Below, piece by piece: positions 1-6,478 of a DNA stretch of 64,000 nt. Source of the stretch: Candidatus Poribacteria bacterium. GTDB taxonomy: Bacteria > Poribacteria > WGA-4E > WGA-3G. The position numbers and the translations under genes were made by a program. The notes below the pieces were generated by a model, which was not told where the DNA came from, ran no database searches, and worked only from the letters and a program-made list of their open reading frames with translations. The stretch is from the NCBI GenBank assembly GCA_028821605.1, contig JAPPFM010000056.1, positions 62,001 through 126,000 of the forward strand, written 5' to 3'. How positions within the stretch are numbered: the stretch's first letter is position 1; the number at the start of each line of letters is the position of its first letter.

Positions 1-108
1 CCCTAACGCAAGTAGGTCATGGCTTTTGAAGAGCGTCAGGCAGTCATCAAAGTCTAACCGTTCTCCTGCAACGGATTTTTCGAGGATAGGTTGGATATTT
101 GTATCCAT
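1..108 (-). CDS. mqnE: 5' end of a menaquinone-pathway radical SAM enzyme (MqnE/MqnC-like), partial
   Basis: Only the first 36 residues lie in the window; the gene continues past base 1. The start is an ATG at 108 on the minus strand. The visible part, ILEKSVAGERLDF followed by LFKSHDLLALG, matches the N-terminal helices that precede the radical SAM barrel in the aminofutalosine synthase / dehypoxanthine futalosine cyclase families of the futalosine menaquinone pathway. The CxxxCxxC cluster motif would lie outside the window. MqnE is slightly favoured over MqnC from the GERL...LL.LG pattern, but MqnC or a CofH-like protein cannot be excluded on so little sequence. It is divergent from rpoZ. 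Confidence 0.5.
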   Translation of the reverse strand, partial: MDTNIQPILEKSVAGERLDFDDCLTLFKSHDLLALG

Positions 109-213
109 TTACAAGTTTCCTTAAGGATTTTATCTGAAACAGGTATCAATTTGCTGTTCTAATTCTAACATGTTATAATTTCTTTGTCAACTTTTCTCTT
201 ATTTTTTTTTAAT

Positions 214-241
214 TTGACTTTCAGGGAAAATTAGGTATAAT
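214..241 (+). promoter_or_regulatory. sigma-70 type promoter for rpoZ
   Basis: TTGACT at 214-219 and TATAAT at 236-241 are separated by 16 bases, 47 bases before the rpoZ start, in an A/T-rich stretch. Position and fit to consensus are seen directly; use of the promoter is inferred. Confidence 0.6.
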
Positions 242-287
242 TATAATACTCTCAATCTGAACCTGTATTTTAATGAGGAGGAATAAA

Positions 288-632
288 ATGAGTGAAGTGA
301 TTTACAATGAGGACTTAGTGAAACAGGTATCAAATAAATACCTTGCAGTAAATGTTGCCGCGAAACGCGCGAGAGATATAAATGCAAGCGGTTTGCCTGT
401 CGCACCTGCGAACGCTTCGGACAAAAAGAAAAAACCTGTTGCCGTTGCGACACAAGAATTGATCGATGGTAAACTCCAATTTGAAAAAAGCGAAGCCAAA
501 GCACCTGTTCCAAATACACCGTCAATTTTTACCGACTCACAGGACTCAGATGACGGGAGTGATATATTCGATGAGGAACTCCTCGCACGTGAACAAGATA
601 CTGATGCAGAGGAGCGCGAAGAAGGACTTTAG
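288..632 (+). CDS. rpoZ: DNA-directed RNA polymerase omega subunit
   Basis: Small omega subunit (114 residues) that helps fold and assemble the beta' subunit. The N-terminal part carries the family signature, KYLAVNVAAKRARDIN near residues 18-33, equivalent to the VAAKRARQ motif of other omega proteins. The C-terminal half is acidic and low in complexity (a DSQDSDDGSDIFDEE-like tail), typical of omega extensions. The ATG at 288 is chosen because GAGGAGG lies 6-12 bases upstream; an in-frame ATG at 273 sits inside that ribosome site. It is transcribed toward the tRNA/ribosomal-protein operon but has its own promoter, and another strong promoter follows it. Confidence 0.85.
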   Translation: MSEVIYNEDLVKQVSNKYLAVNVAAKRARDINASGLPVAPANASDKKKKPVAVATQELIDGKLQFEKSEAKAPVPNTPSIFTDSQDSDDGSDIFDEELLAREQDTDAEEREEGL

Positions 633-706
633 ATCTCTCTAACGACGAAAATTGCTTCTCTCCGAACAACCTCTTGCCAAAAAATCGTCAAAAAAATTAA
701 AGGCAC

Positions 707-735
707 TTGACAATCTCCAATAAAGTGGGTATAAT
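707..735 (+). promoter_or_regulatory. Consensus sigma-70 promoter of the tRNA / ribosomal protein operon
   Basis: TTGACA at 707-712, a 17-base spacer, and TATAAT at 730-735: a perfect match in both hexamers. Transcription would start near 742, a few bases before tRNA-Thr at 747. This fits a stable-RNA promoter for the run tRNA-Thr through rplL. Confidence 0.85.
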
Positions 736-746
736 TAAAAAGTGCT

Positions 747-818
747 GCTGACGTGGCTCAATGGTAGAGCAAGTGATTTGTAATCACTAGGTTGGAGGTT
801 CGATTCCTCTCGTCAGCT
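747..818 (+). tRNA. tRNA-Thr (anticodon TGT)
   Basis: A complete cloverleaf. The acceptor stem is GCTGACG pairing with CGTCAGC, the anticodon stem is AGTGA/TCACT with loop TTTGTAA (anticodon TGT, reads ACA), and the T arm carries GGTTCGATTCC. No CCA is encoded. First gene of the operon, in the position of E. coli thrU. Confidence 0.95.
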
Positions 819-827
819 TTTAATCAT

Positions 828-909
828 GGGGGTATGCTAGAGCGGTCAAATAGGGCAGACTGTAAATCTGTTGGCTATGCCTACGGTGGTTCGAATCCAT
901 CTGCCCCCA
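828..909 (+). tRNA. tRNA-Tyr (anticodon GTA)
   Basis: Class II tRNA with a long variable arm. The acceptor stem is GGGGGTA with TGCCCCC, the anticodon stem is CAGA/TCTG with loop CTGTAAA (anticodon GTA), and the T loop is GGTTCGAATCC. Second gene of the cluster, as tyrU in E. coli. Confidence 0.95.
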
Positions 910-1030
910 TCAGTTTTTAGCCGAAAGTAACTTTTAGCGAGGTTTGGTCGGACGCTTGATCTGCGGCGCAGCTTGCAGATTTCCCTAAAGTGTTTTGCTG
1001 TAGATTTCAGGTCACCATCCTTGGTATTGT

Positions 1031-1103
1031 GCGGGAGTAGCTCAGCTGGTAGAGCATTGGCCTTCCAAGCCATGCGTCGCGGGTTCGAATCCCGTCTCCC
1101 GCT
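1031..1103 (+). tRNA. tRNA-Gly (anticodon TCC)
   Basis: Acceptor stem GCGGGAG / CTCCCGC, D arm with GCTCAGCTGGTAGAGC, anticodon loop CTTCCAA (anticodon TCC, reads GGA), and T arm CGGGTTCGAATCCCG. The first anticodon-stem pair appears mismatched. Third gene of the cluster, as glyT. Confidence 0.95.
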
Positions 1104-1121
1104 TGTGTGAGTTTGTGATTT

Positions 1122-1197
<76 letters not shown>

Positions 1198-1221
1198 CTT
1201 ATCGAAAGTAGAGTGTTTATT

Positions 1222-1374
1222 ATGCCTAGAGACATTGTAACATTAGCATGTGATGTATGCAGTCAACGGAATTATGTAACAACTCGGAACCGTCGGACAA
1301 ACCAATCTCGATATGAACGAAAGAAATACTGTCGGTTCTGTCGGAAGCATACCCCCCATAAGGAAACGCGATAG
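1222..1374 (+). CDS. rpmG: 50S ribosomal protein L33
   Basis: A 50-residue zinc-ribbon type L33. Two Cys pairs are visible: CDVC at residues 10-13 and CRFC at 37-40, with NYVTTRNRR and KKYC typical of the family. The Cys-containing form is the zinc-binding version. It lies 24 bases after tRNA-Thr(GGT) and 64 bases before tRNA-Trp, so it must be released from a tRNA-containing transcript. Only a weak ribosome site (TAGAGTG) precedes the ATG. Confidence 0.93.
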   Translation: MPRDIVTLACDVCSQRNYVTTRNRRTNQSRYERKKYCRFCRKHTPHKETR

Positions 1375-1438
1375 ATAACTTCGTGAATTAGGTGACGCAG
1401 GTAATGTAAGCACCTTGTCGTCCCTTAAAACATCTTGC

Positions 1439-1512
1439 AGGCCAGTAGCTCCAACGGCTAGAGCGTCGGTCTCCAAAACCGAATGTTGGGGGTTCGAATC
1501 CCTCCTGGCCTG
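1439..1512 (+). tRNA. tRNA-Trp (anticodon CCA)
   Basis: Acceptor stem AGGCCAG / CTGGCCT, anticodon stem TCGGT/ACCGA with loop CTCCAAA (anticodon CCA), and T arm GGGGTTCGAATCCCTC. No CCA is encoded. The rpmG-trpT-secE-nusG order is a widely conserved arrangement. Confidence 0.95.
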
Positions 1513-1524
1513 CCTTTTAATCTT

Positions 1525-1944
1525 ATGATAGCTCGTTTCAAAAACTATATTCAGGGAATTACTCAGGAATGGCAGCGGGTGTCTAAACCGGACGCGAAAG
1601 AGGTCCAAGGGAGTACGATTACCGTCATTGTTGCTTCCGCACTGTTAGGTCTTTTCATCGGGATAGTCGATGGTAACCCCGCTTTTCCAAGATGGGGGAA
1701 CCCCTTAGGTTGGGTTTTTCTGGTAATTCTCCCGATTGCTGTTTTTTTTATTGTAAGAAGTTGGGAAAACCAACCGCAAAGTAGAGGAAAAGAACTGACT
1801 GCCGATGGTCAGACGAATTGGAAAATATTAGCGACAGCAATAGCTTGTATTCCCATAATTGCCGTACTTGTAAGTCAGTACGTCTTGAATAATCCACTTG
1901 AAGGTTTCGGTATGGCTTTTCTGAGAGCTCTTTTTATACGTTAA
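1525..1944 (+). CDS. secE: Preprotein translocase subunit SecE, extended form
   Basis: Subunit of the SecYEG channel. Residues about 5-50 carry the SecE core: an amphipathic helix with a QEWQRVSKPDAKEV segment (the E..KV.WP..KEV motif, with WP replaced by SK) followed by a hydrophobic segment TVIVASALLGLFIGIVD. At 139 residues it is about twice minimal SecE. After the core come two further hydrophobic stretches (GWVFLVILPIAVFFIV and ILATAIACIPIIAVLVSQYVL), giving three predicted membrane spans. The ATG lies only 12 bases after tRNA-Trp and has no recognisable Shine-Dalgarno sequence. nusG follows, as usual. Confidence 0.85.
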   Translation: MIARFKNYIQGITQEWQRVSKPDAKEVQGSTITVIVASALLGLFIGIVDGNPAFPRWGNPLGWVFLVILPIAVFFIVRSWENQPQSRGKELTADGQTNWKILATAIACIPIIAVLVSQYVLNNPLEGFGMAFLRALFIR

Positions 1945-1962
1945 TGGCAATGTGACACACTG

Positions 1963-2541
1963 GTGAATCAGAATATGGATGGATACTGGTACGTTGTTCA
2001 GATATACACCGGACATGAGAAGAAGGTTAAACTTAACCTCGACAACATGATTGCGAGGGAAGAGTTACAGGACGAAATTTTGCAGGTTAATGTCCCAGAA
2101 ACCGAAGTGGTGGAGGTTAAAGATAGCCAGCGAAAAGTTAGCGTTCGACCCTCTTACCCGGGCTACGTTCTTGTCAATACCACCCACGAACTCGGTCCAC
2201 ATGTTGATAGTCCGATTGGACAGAGAAGTTGGTCGCTCATACAGGAAACACCGGGAGTCATGAACTTCTTGGGTCCCACTTCACATCCATCACCTCTGAG
2301 TCCTGCTGATGTTGAAGCAATGCTCCAGATGTCGACTGAGGAAGAGGAAGCTCCACCGGTACCGGCAATGGAATACGAGATCGGTGACAAAGTCAAGGTG
2401 ATAAACGGTCCGTTTAGCGGATTCCCTGGCGAAATTGAGGAAATTGACATGGAACACCAACGATTACGCCTCAGTATTTCGCTTTTTGGGCGCTCTACCT
2501 CTGTTGATTTGGGCTTACTTGAAGTCGAGGAGATCAACTAA
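1963..2541 (+). CDS. nusG: Transcription termination/antitermination protein NusG
   Basis: RNA polymerase elongation factor. The NGN domain begins YWYVVQIYTGHEKKVK (residues 7-22) and contains RPSYPGYVLV near 67; the KOW domain, DKVKVINGPFSGFPGEI..., spans about residues 142-192. The 192-residue length is slightly above usual because of an acidic insert (STEEEEAPPVPAMEYE) in the linker. The GTG at 1963 opens the frame; an ATG at 1975 is an equally plausible start giving 188 residues and would use GGTGA at 1962-1966 as ribosome site. It sits between secE and rplK, the standard order. Confidence 0.92.
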   Translation: MNQNMDGYWYVVQIYTGHEKKVKLNLDNMIAREELQDEILQVNVPETEVVEVKDSQRKVSVRPSYPGYVLVNTTHELGPHVDSPIGQRSWSLIQETPGVMNFLGPTSHPSPLSPADVEAMLQMSTEEEEAPPVPAMEYEIGDKVKVINGPFSGFPGEIEEIDMEHQRLRLSISLFGRSTSVDLGLLEVEEIN

Positions 2542-2612
2542 ATTTAGACGGCGTTAATTTACCTTAAAAACACAAACTTTGAAATACTCATAACCCAGAA
2601 TAGAGAAAAACA

Positions 2613-3038
2613 ATGGCAAAAAAAGTAGCAGGTGAAGTTAAACTCCAGTTGGTATCCGGACAGGCAACCCCGCAACCGCCTGTCGGTCCGAGTCTCGCGC
2701 CTTATATGATTAATCTACAGGAGTTTATCAAATCGTTTAATGCCCAGACGCAACACCAAACCGGAATGGTAGTGACAACTATTGTCACTTGTTATAGCGA
2801 TCGGTCGTTTACCTTTGCCGTAAAATCACCACCCGCTGCGATCTTACTCAAATCAGCGGCAAAGATTGCCAAGGGTTCCGGCGAACCTAACCGAAACAAG
2901 GTTGCCACCGTCACAATGGATCAGATTCGCGAGATCGCGCAGACGAAATTACCTGACTTAAATACGACAGACTTAGAAGCAGCAGTGCGGATGGTGGAAG
3001 GGACTGCTCGCAGTATGGGGTTGACAATTAATAATTAA
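2613..3038 (+). CDS. rplK: 50S ribosomal protein L11
   Basis: Full-length 141-residue L11, which binds the GTPase-associated centre of 23S rRNA. The N-terminal domain has the proline-rich segment [24 protein letters not shown] (residues 20-43). The C-terminal RNA-binding domain ends with the conserved [18 protein letters not shown]. In most bacteria the segment reads ANPAPPVGPALG; here AP replaces LG. First of four ribosomal stalk/L1 genes. Confidence 0.96.
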   Translation: MAKKVAGEVKLQLVSGQATPQPPVGPSLAPYMINLQEFIKSFNAQTQHQTGMVVTTIVTCYSDRSFTFAVKSPPAAILLKSAAKIAKGSGEPNRNKVATVTMDQIREIAQTKLPDLNTTDLEAAVRMVEGTARSMGLTINN

Positions 3039-3132
3039 TGAGATTCACTTGTCCGATGAAGAAGCATAGCATCGTCGGCATAAGGATACTCACTTTGAAA
3101 CGGGGCTGTAGCAACGCCCTATGGAGAATAAG

Positions 3133-3831
3133 ATGGCGAAAAGAGGAAAGCGATATCGTGACATTAGAGAGCAGGTAGATAGGCTCCAACTTTATACAAT
3201 AGATGAGGCTGTCTCACTCGTCAAGAATACGGGCGGTGCTAAGTTTGATGAGACTGTGGATTTGGCATCACGTCTCGGTATAGATGCTCGACAGGCAGAT
3301 CAGAATATCCGAGGCACTGTTGCACTACCACACGGAACAGGGAAGTCTGCCCGTGTTGTTGTCTTCGCCCAGGGTGACCTAGCGCGACAAGCTGAAGAAG
3401 CCGGGGCAGATTTCGTTGGAACAGACGATCTTGTCGATAAAATCGCTGATGGTTGGCTTGAATTTGACGCGACAATCGCAACACCGGATCTAATGCGCAG
3501 TATCATGCCGAAACTCGGACGGGTTCTTGGCCCACGCGGTTTAATGCCGAATGCCAAGGCAGGCACGGTCACAACAGACATTTCCGAAACCGTTCAGAGT
3601 ATCAAAGCTGGGCAAATCGAATACCGAGTGGAACGCTCTTCCGGTATCGTTCATGTCCCGATCGGCAAAGTCTCGTTTGAGGAAGAAAACCTTAAACAGA
3701 ACCTCGATGCAGTGATGAGTGCACTCGTTGCCGCCCGTCCGTCCTCGGTGAAGGGCAGATATATTCGGAGCGTTGCTATTTCAGCAACAATGGGAGTCAG
3801 CGTTCGTATAGATCCGCAGCAATTTTTATAA
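3133..3831 (+). CDS. rplA: 50S ribosomal protein L1
   Basis: L1 of 232 residues, forming the E-site stalk and usually repressing its own rplK-rplA mRNA. Family motifs are RGKRYR at the N-terminus, FDETVDLASRLGIDARQADQNIRGTV..PHGTGK (about 36-71), and PKLGRVLGPRGLMPNAKAGTVT (about 119-140). The ATG at 3133 is preferred to the in-frame ATG at 3121 because the GGAG between them serves as ribosome site. Confidence 0.96.
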   Translation: MAKRGKRYRDIREQVDRLQLYTIDEAVSLVKNTGGAKFDETVDLASRLGIDARQADQNIRGTVALPHGTGKSARVVVFAQGDLARQAEEAGADFVGTDDLVDKIADGWLEFDATIATPDLMRSIMPKLGRVLGPRGLMPNAKAGTVTTDISETVQSIKAGQIEYRVERSSGIVHVPIGKVSFEEENLKQNLDAVMSALVAARPSSVKGRYIRSVAISATMGVSVRIDPQQFL

Positions 3832-3870
3832 TCTACACGGAATACGATATAGAAATAGCCTTTACAGTTG

Positions 3871-4025
3871 AATAGAGTCGTAGAATGTAGGTGCTATGGG
3901 CTTAATTTTGCCTACCGAGGCTTGAATGGATAGAAACAAATGGGTGCGGTGGAGCGTACGCAAGGTCTTGCCGCATGTTGTTCACTCCTCTTTGATGTGA
4001 GCCTCCAGGTGCCTGGGGGCTTTTT
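3871..4025 (+). promoter_or_regulatory. Ribosomal protein L10 leader with transcription attenuator
   Basis: The 287-base gap between rplA and rplJ carries the hallmarks of the L10 leader family: GTAGGTGCTATGGGCTTAA at 3886-3904 followed by CCTACCGAGG near 3911-3920, in which GTAGG can pair with CCTAC. An intrinsic terminator follows at 4001. In characterised bacteria, L10 or the L10(L12)4 complex binds this leader and controls rplJ-rplL expression; the same role is inferred here. Confidence 0.7.
4001..4025 (+). terminator. Attenuator terminator before rplJ
   Basis: GCCTCCAGG pairs with CCTGGGGGC (one G-T pair) around a TG loop and is followed directly by TTTTT. It lies inside the L10 leader, about 95 bases before rplJ, so it should act as a regulated attenuator rather than an operon end. 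Confidence 0.8.
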
Positions 4026-4118
4026 GCATGGAATCGTATACCCAATTAACGGGTTTACTGGGAAACCGAGGCAATGTGCCGCGGTTAACATACAACCTAC
4101 CCAGAAAGGAACTGGAAC

Positions 4119-4685
4119 ATGCCGAATGAGGCGAATGTTCATCAGACAGAGCAAATTCGTGAGATTTTTGACAGTGCTGATGTCGTTCTGCTAACAGACT
4201 TTCAGGGACTTACCGTCGCGGAAATTAGCGAGCTGCGCAATCAGCTCCGAGCAGCGGGTGTCCGCTATAAAGTCTGTAAGAACACATTAGTAAACGTCGT
4301 TGCACAAGAGAGAGGCATTGAAGGGTTAGCACCTTATCTCAAAGGAAATACAGCACTTGCTACTGGCACAGACCCGGCGACATCCTCAAAAATCTTGCTT
4401 GAATTTGGCGAAGAGCACGAAAATTTTAAGATCAAAGGCGGGATTCTTGGAACACAGGTGATCGACCCAGCAGGTGTTGAGTCACTCCAAGATATGCCCT
4501 CACGGGAAGTCCTGATTGGCAAGACCGTCGGTCTCATCAGTGCCCCGCTTACCGGACTTGTCCGGACTCTCGATCAAGGTTCACCTATTACAGGTATGGT
4601 GAACGTACTCAGTGGAACGATACGTCAGGTAACCTCTGTACTCACACAGGTTACTGACCAAAAGAAAGAGGCGGAGAACGCCTAA
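4119..4685 (+). CDS. rplJ: 50S ribosomal protein L10
   Basis: L10 (188 residues) anchors L7/L12 dimers to the stalk. The N-terminal domain shows VVLLTDFQGLTVAEISELRNQLR (about 23-45) and YKVCKNTLVNVVAQE (50-64), the usual rRNA-binding segment. The C-terminal helix (VRTLDQ...VTSVLTQVTDQKKEAENA) is the L7/L12 docking helix. The ATG at 4119 is supported by AAAGGA 8-13 bases upstream. It is expressed downstream of the L10 leader. Confidence 0.95.
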   Translation: MPNEANVHQTEQIREIFDSADVVLLTDFQGLTVAEISELRNQLRAAGVRYKVCKNTLVNVVAQERGIEGLAPYLKGNTALATGTDPATSSKILLEFGEEHENFKIKGGILGTQVIDPAGVESLQDMPSREVLIGKTVGLISAPLTGLVRTLDQGSPITGMVNVLSGTIRQVTSVLTQVTDQKKEAENA

Positions 4686-4805
4686 ATCAAGGCGCGTATT
4701 GCGCATATGCTAAATAGTGTGGGGAAATGACTTAACCCTGCATTGCTTGATCAGAAGACTTCTAATCAAGTTAATTTGGTACTACTTATCAGAAAGGATA
4801 AAAAC

Positions 4806-5204
4806 ATGTCCGCAGATTTAGAGAAAATGATTGACGAGATTAGCAATATGACCGTTCTGGAACTTTCCGAATTGGTCAAAGCGTTAGAGGATAAATTTGG
4901 CGTAAGCGCATCAGCCGCGCCGGCTGTCGCTGTGGCAGGGGTAGCAGCACCCGCCGCTGACGCTGAAGAAGAAGCCGCTCCAGCAGAAGAGAAAACGGAG
5001 TTTGACGTTCAACTCAAGGACTTCGGTTCCAAGAAGATTCCGGTCATCAAAGAGGTTCGTGCTATTACTGGACTCGGTCTGAAGGAAGCGAAAGAGAAAG
5101 TCGAATCCGCGCCTGTCATCATTCAAGAAGGTATTTCTAAAGAAGAAGCCGAGAAGACAAAAGAGCAGCTTGAAGCCCTCGATGCTGAAGTTGAAATCGT
5201 ATAG
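4806..5204 (+). CDS. rplL: 50S ribosomal protein L7/L12
   Basis: 132-residue stalk protein. The N-terminal dimerisation helix ([31 protein letters not shown]) is followed by an Ala/Glu hinge (residues about 39-62) and the C-terminal factor-binding domain [35 protein letters not shown]. The ATG at 4806 has AAAGGA upstream. rpoB normally follows; here a strong terminator and an unrelated gene follow instead. Confidence 0.97.
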   Translation: MSADLEKMIDEISNMTVLELSELVKALEDKFGVSASAAPAVAVAGVAAPAADAEEEAAPAEEKTEFDVQLKDFGSKKIPVIKEVRAITGLGLKEAKEKVESAPVIIQEGISKEEAEKTKEQLEALDAEVEIV

Positions 5205-5258
5205 GTGGAAGTACACCGCCTTGTAACATAGACCGCGCGCTTAAACCGCGCGGTAGGT

Positions 5259-5335
5259 AAACCCATTATGGTCTTGATCATAGCGATGCCCGAACTCATC
5301 GCTCTACAGCGGACTATAATGGGTTTTCGTTTTTT
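5259..5335 (+). terminator. Two-stem terminator after rplL
   Basis: AACCCATTATGGTC at 5259-5273 pairs with GACTATAATGGGTT at 5312-5325 (one mismatch). The loop contains a second hairpin, AGCGATG / CATCGCT, and the structure is followed by TTCGTTTTTT. A separate GC hairpin, ACCGCGCG / CGCGCGGT, sits just upstream at 5232-5254. Together they close the ribosomal protein operon. Confidence 0.75.
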
Positions 5336-5368
5336 GTAGAAAAGAAATCTCCAAGGGTGCAGATATAT

Positions 5369-5484
5369 TATAGTAAAACCCGTAATTACTTATACCAACA
5401 CAAGGGCGAGGATGCAATCCTCGCCAGCGACGGTGGGATGTTTGTTCCCTGATGAACTGTAACATATTTTTGGATTTTACTATG
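5369..5484. repeat. Short inverted-repeat element with a 9-3-9 palindrome
   Basis: Between the rplL terminator and the gene at 5534. ATAGTAAAACC (5370-5380) is mirrored by GGATTTTACTAT (5472-5483). Inside lies a palindrome at 5405-5425 whose arms are GGCGAGGAT and ATCCTCGCC around GCA. The arm layout resembles the palindromes at 54496 and 54830. No gene is seen in this 329-base gap. Confidence 0.5.
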
Positions 5485-5533
5485 AACCTATTGGAGATTC
5501 CACTCAATTGCTGGAAAATACCAAGTATTACCG

Positions 5534-6376
5534 ATGTTCAGTATTGTTGATGTCTTTTATCTTGTTTTCAGTCAACTCGCTGTTGGTGGGTTTATTCTGC
5601 TTCTCGTAGTCCCGAAAGGATTGGTAGGTGCCAATTTCTATCGCTTGATGGGGAGTATCTATTTGCTTGTAGGTGGCTTATCGCGTTGTGCAAACCTTGC
5701 TCTCTATCAGCAACCTGTTACATTTCGCAACTTTTTCGGATTTTGGCAGAACCCAGAGTCCATTTCTGTTATCTGCTTTTTTCTCATCGTCCTTTTTTAC
5801 ACATTGAGTTGGTGGTTCAAAGCACCACTGGTCACCCGACTCCTTTTCTTTAGTGGGATAATTTGCGGCGTAGTATGGATTGTCTTGAGCGCACAGCGTT
5901 ATTTTCAAGTTGTTCAACTCCCCGCTGCAATGTTTCTATTACCGCTTCAGTTCTTAACAGCGTCCGTGTTACTGGGTGCCGTCCACAGCGGAATGTGGTT
6001 TGGACACTGGTATCTGGTGGTGCCCGATTTGCCAGTGACATATCTGAAACGGTTTAATACTGTATTACTCTATACCCTTTCGGGTATGACCCTGCTTCTC
6101 TGCCTGAACCTTTTTTTCAGACAGCAATCCACAGATGTCGTTCCTTTTAACCTTTTCTATCAAATCATTTTCAGCATGCGGATGCTGATAGGGATTGGTG
6201 GAACACTGTTTCTCTATTTTATTACATGGGATTGCTTACGCCCTAAATCGGTTGCCCGCGATGTTCTTGGTGCGACGCGCGCTGCAACGGGTTTCCTTTT
6301 TATTGCTATTATTACAGTGTTTCTGGGCGAGTTTTGCAGTCGATTGCTGCTTCTGGAAATGCGGTTCATCTTCTGA
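5534..6376 (+). CDS. Multi-spanning membrane protein of unknown function
   Basis: 280 residues with about seven to eight hydrophobic segments spread evenly along the chain (for example LAVGGFILLLVVPKGLVG, VICFFLIVLFYTLSWWF, LLFFSGIICGVVWIVL, AMFLLPLQFLTASVLLGAV and a C-terminal GFLFIAIITVFLGEF). I do not recognise a family. A few His/Trp residues occur in loops (AVHSGMWFGHWYLVVPD) but no haem-binding or transport signature is clear. No good ribosome site precedes the ATG at 5534. It is 102 bases upstream of the FG-GAP protein gene and could be co-transcribed with it. Confidence 0.6.
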   Translation: MFSIVDVFYLVFSQLAVGGFILLLVVPKGLVGANFYRLMGSIYLLVGGLSRCANLALYQQPVTFRNFFGFWQNPESISVICFFLIVLFYTLSWWFKAPLVTRLLFFSGIICGVVWIVLSAQRYFQVVQLPAAMFLLPLQFLTASVLLGAVHSGMWFGHWYLVVPDLPVTYLKRFNTVLLYTLSGMTLLLCLNLFFRQQSTDVVPFNLFYQIIFSMRMLIGIGGTLFLYFITWDCLRPKSVARDVLGATRAATGFLFIAIITVFLGEFCSRLLLLEMRFIF

Positions 6377-6478
6377 AAACAAACTTATTGCGGGATTTTG
6401 GGAATACGCGTCCCGCTGTGCCCGCGAACCGGTTTCTAATCCGTTTGTGTATCCATATAACATATAATTGGAGGAAAA

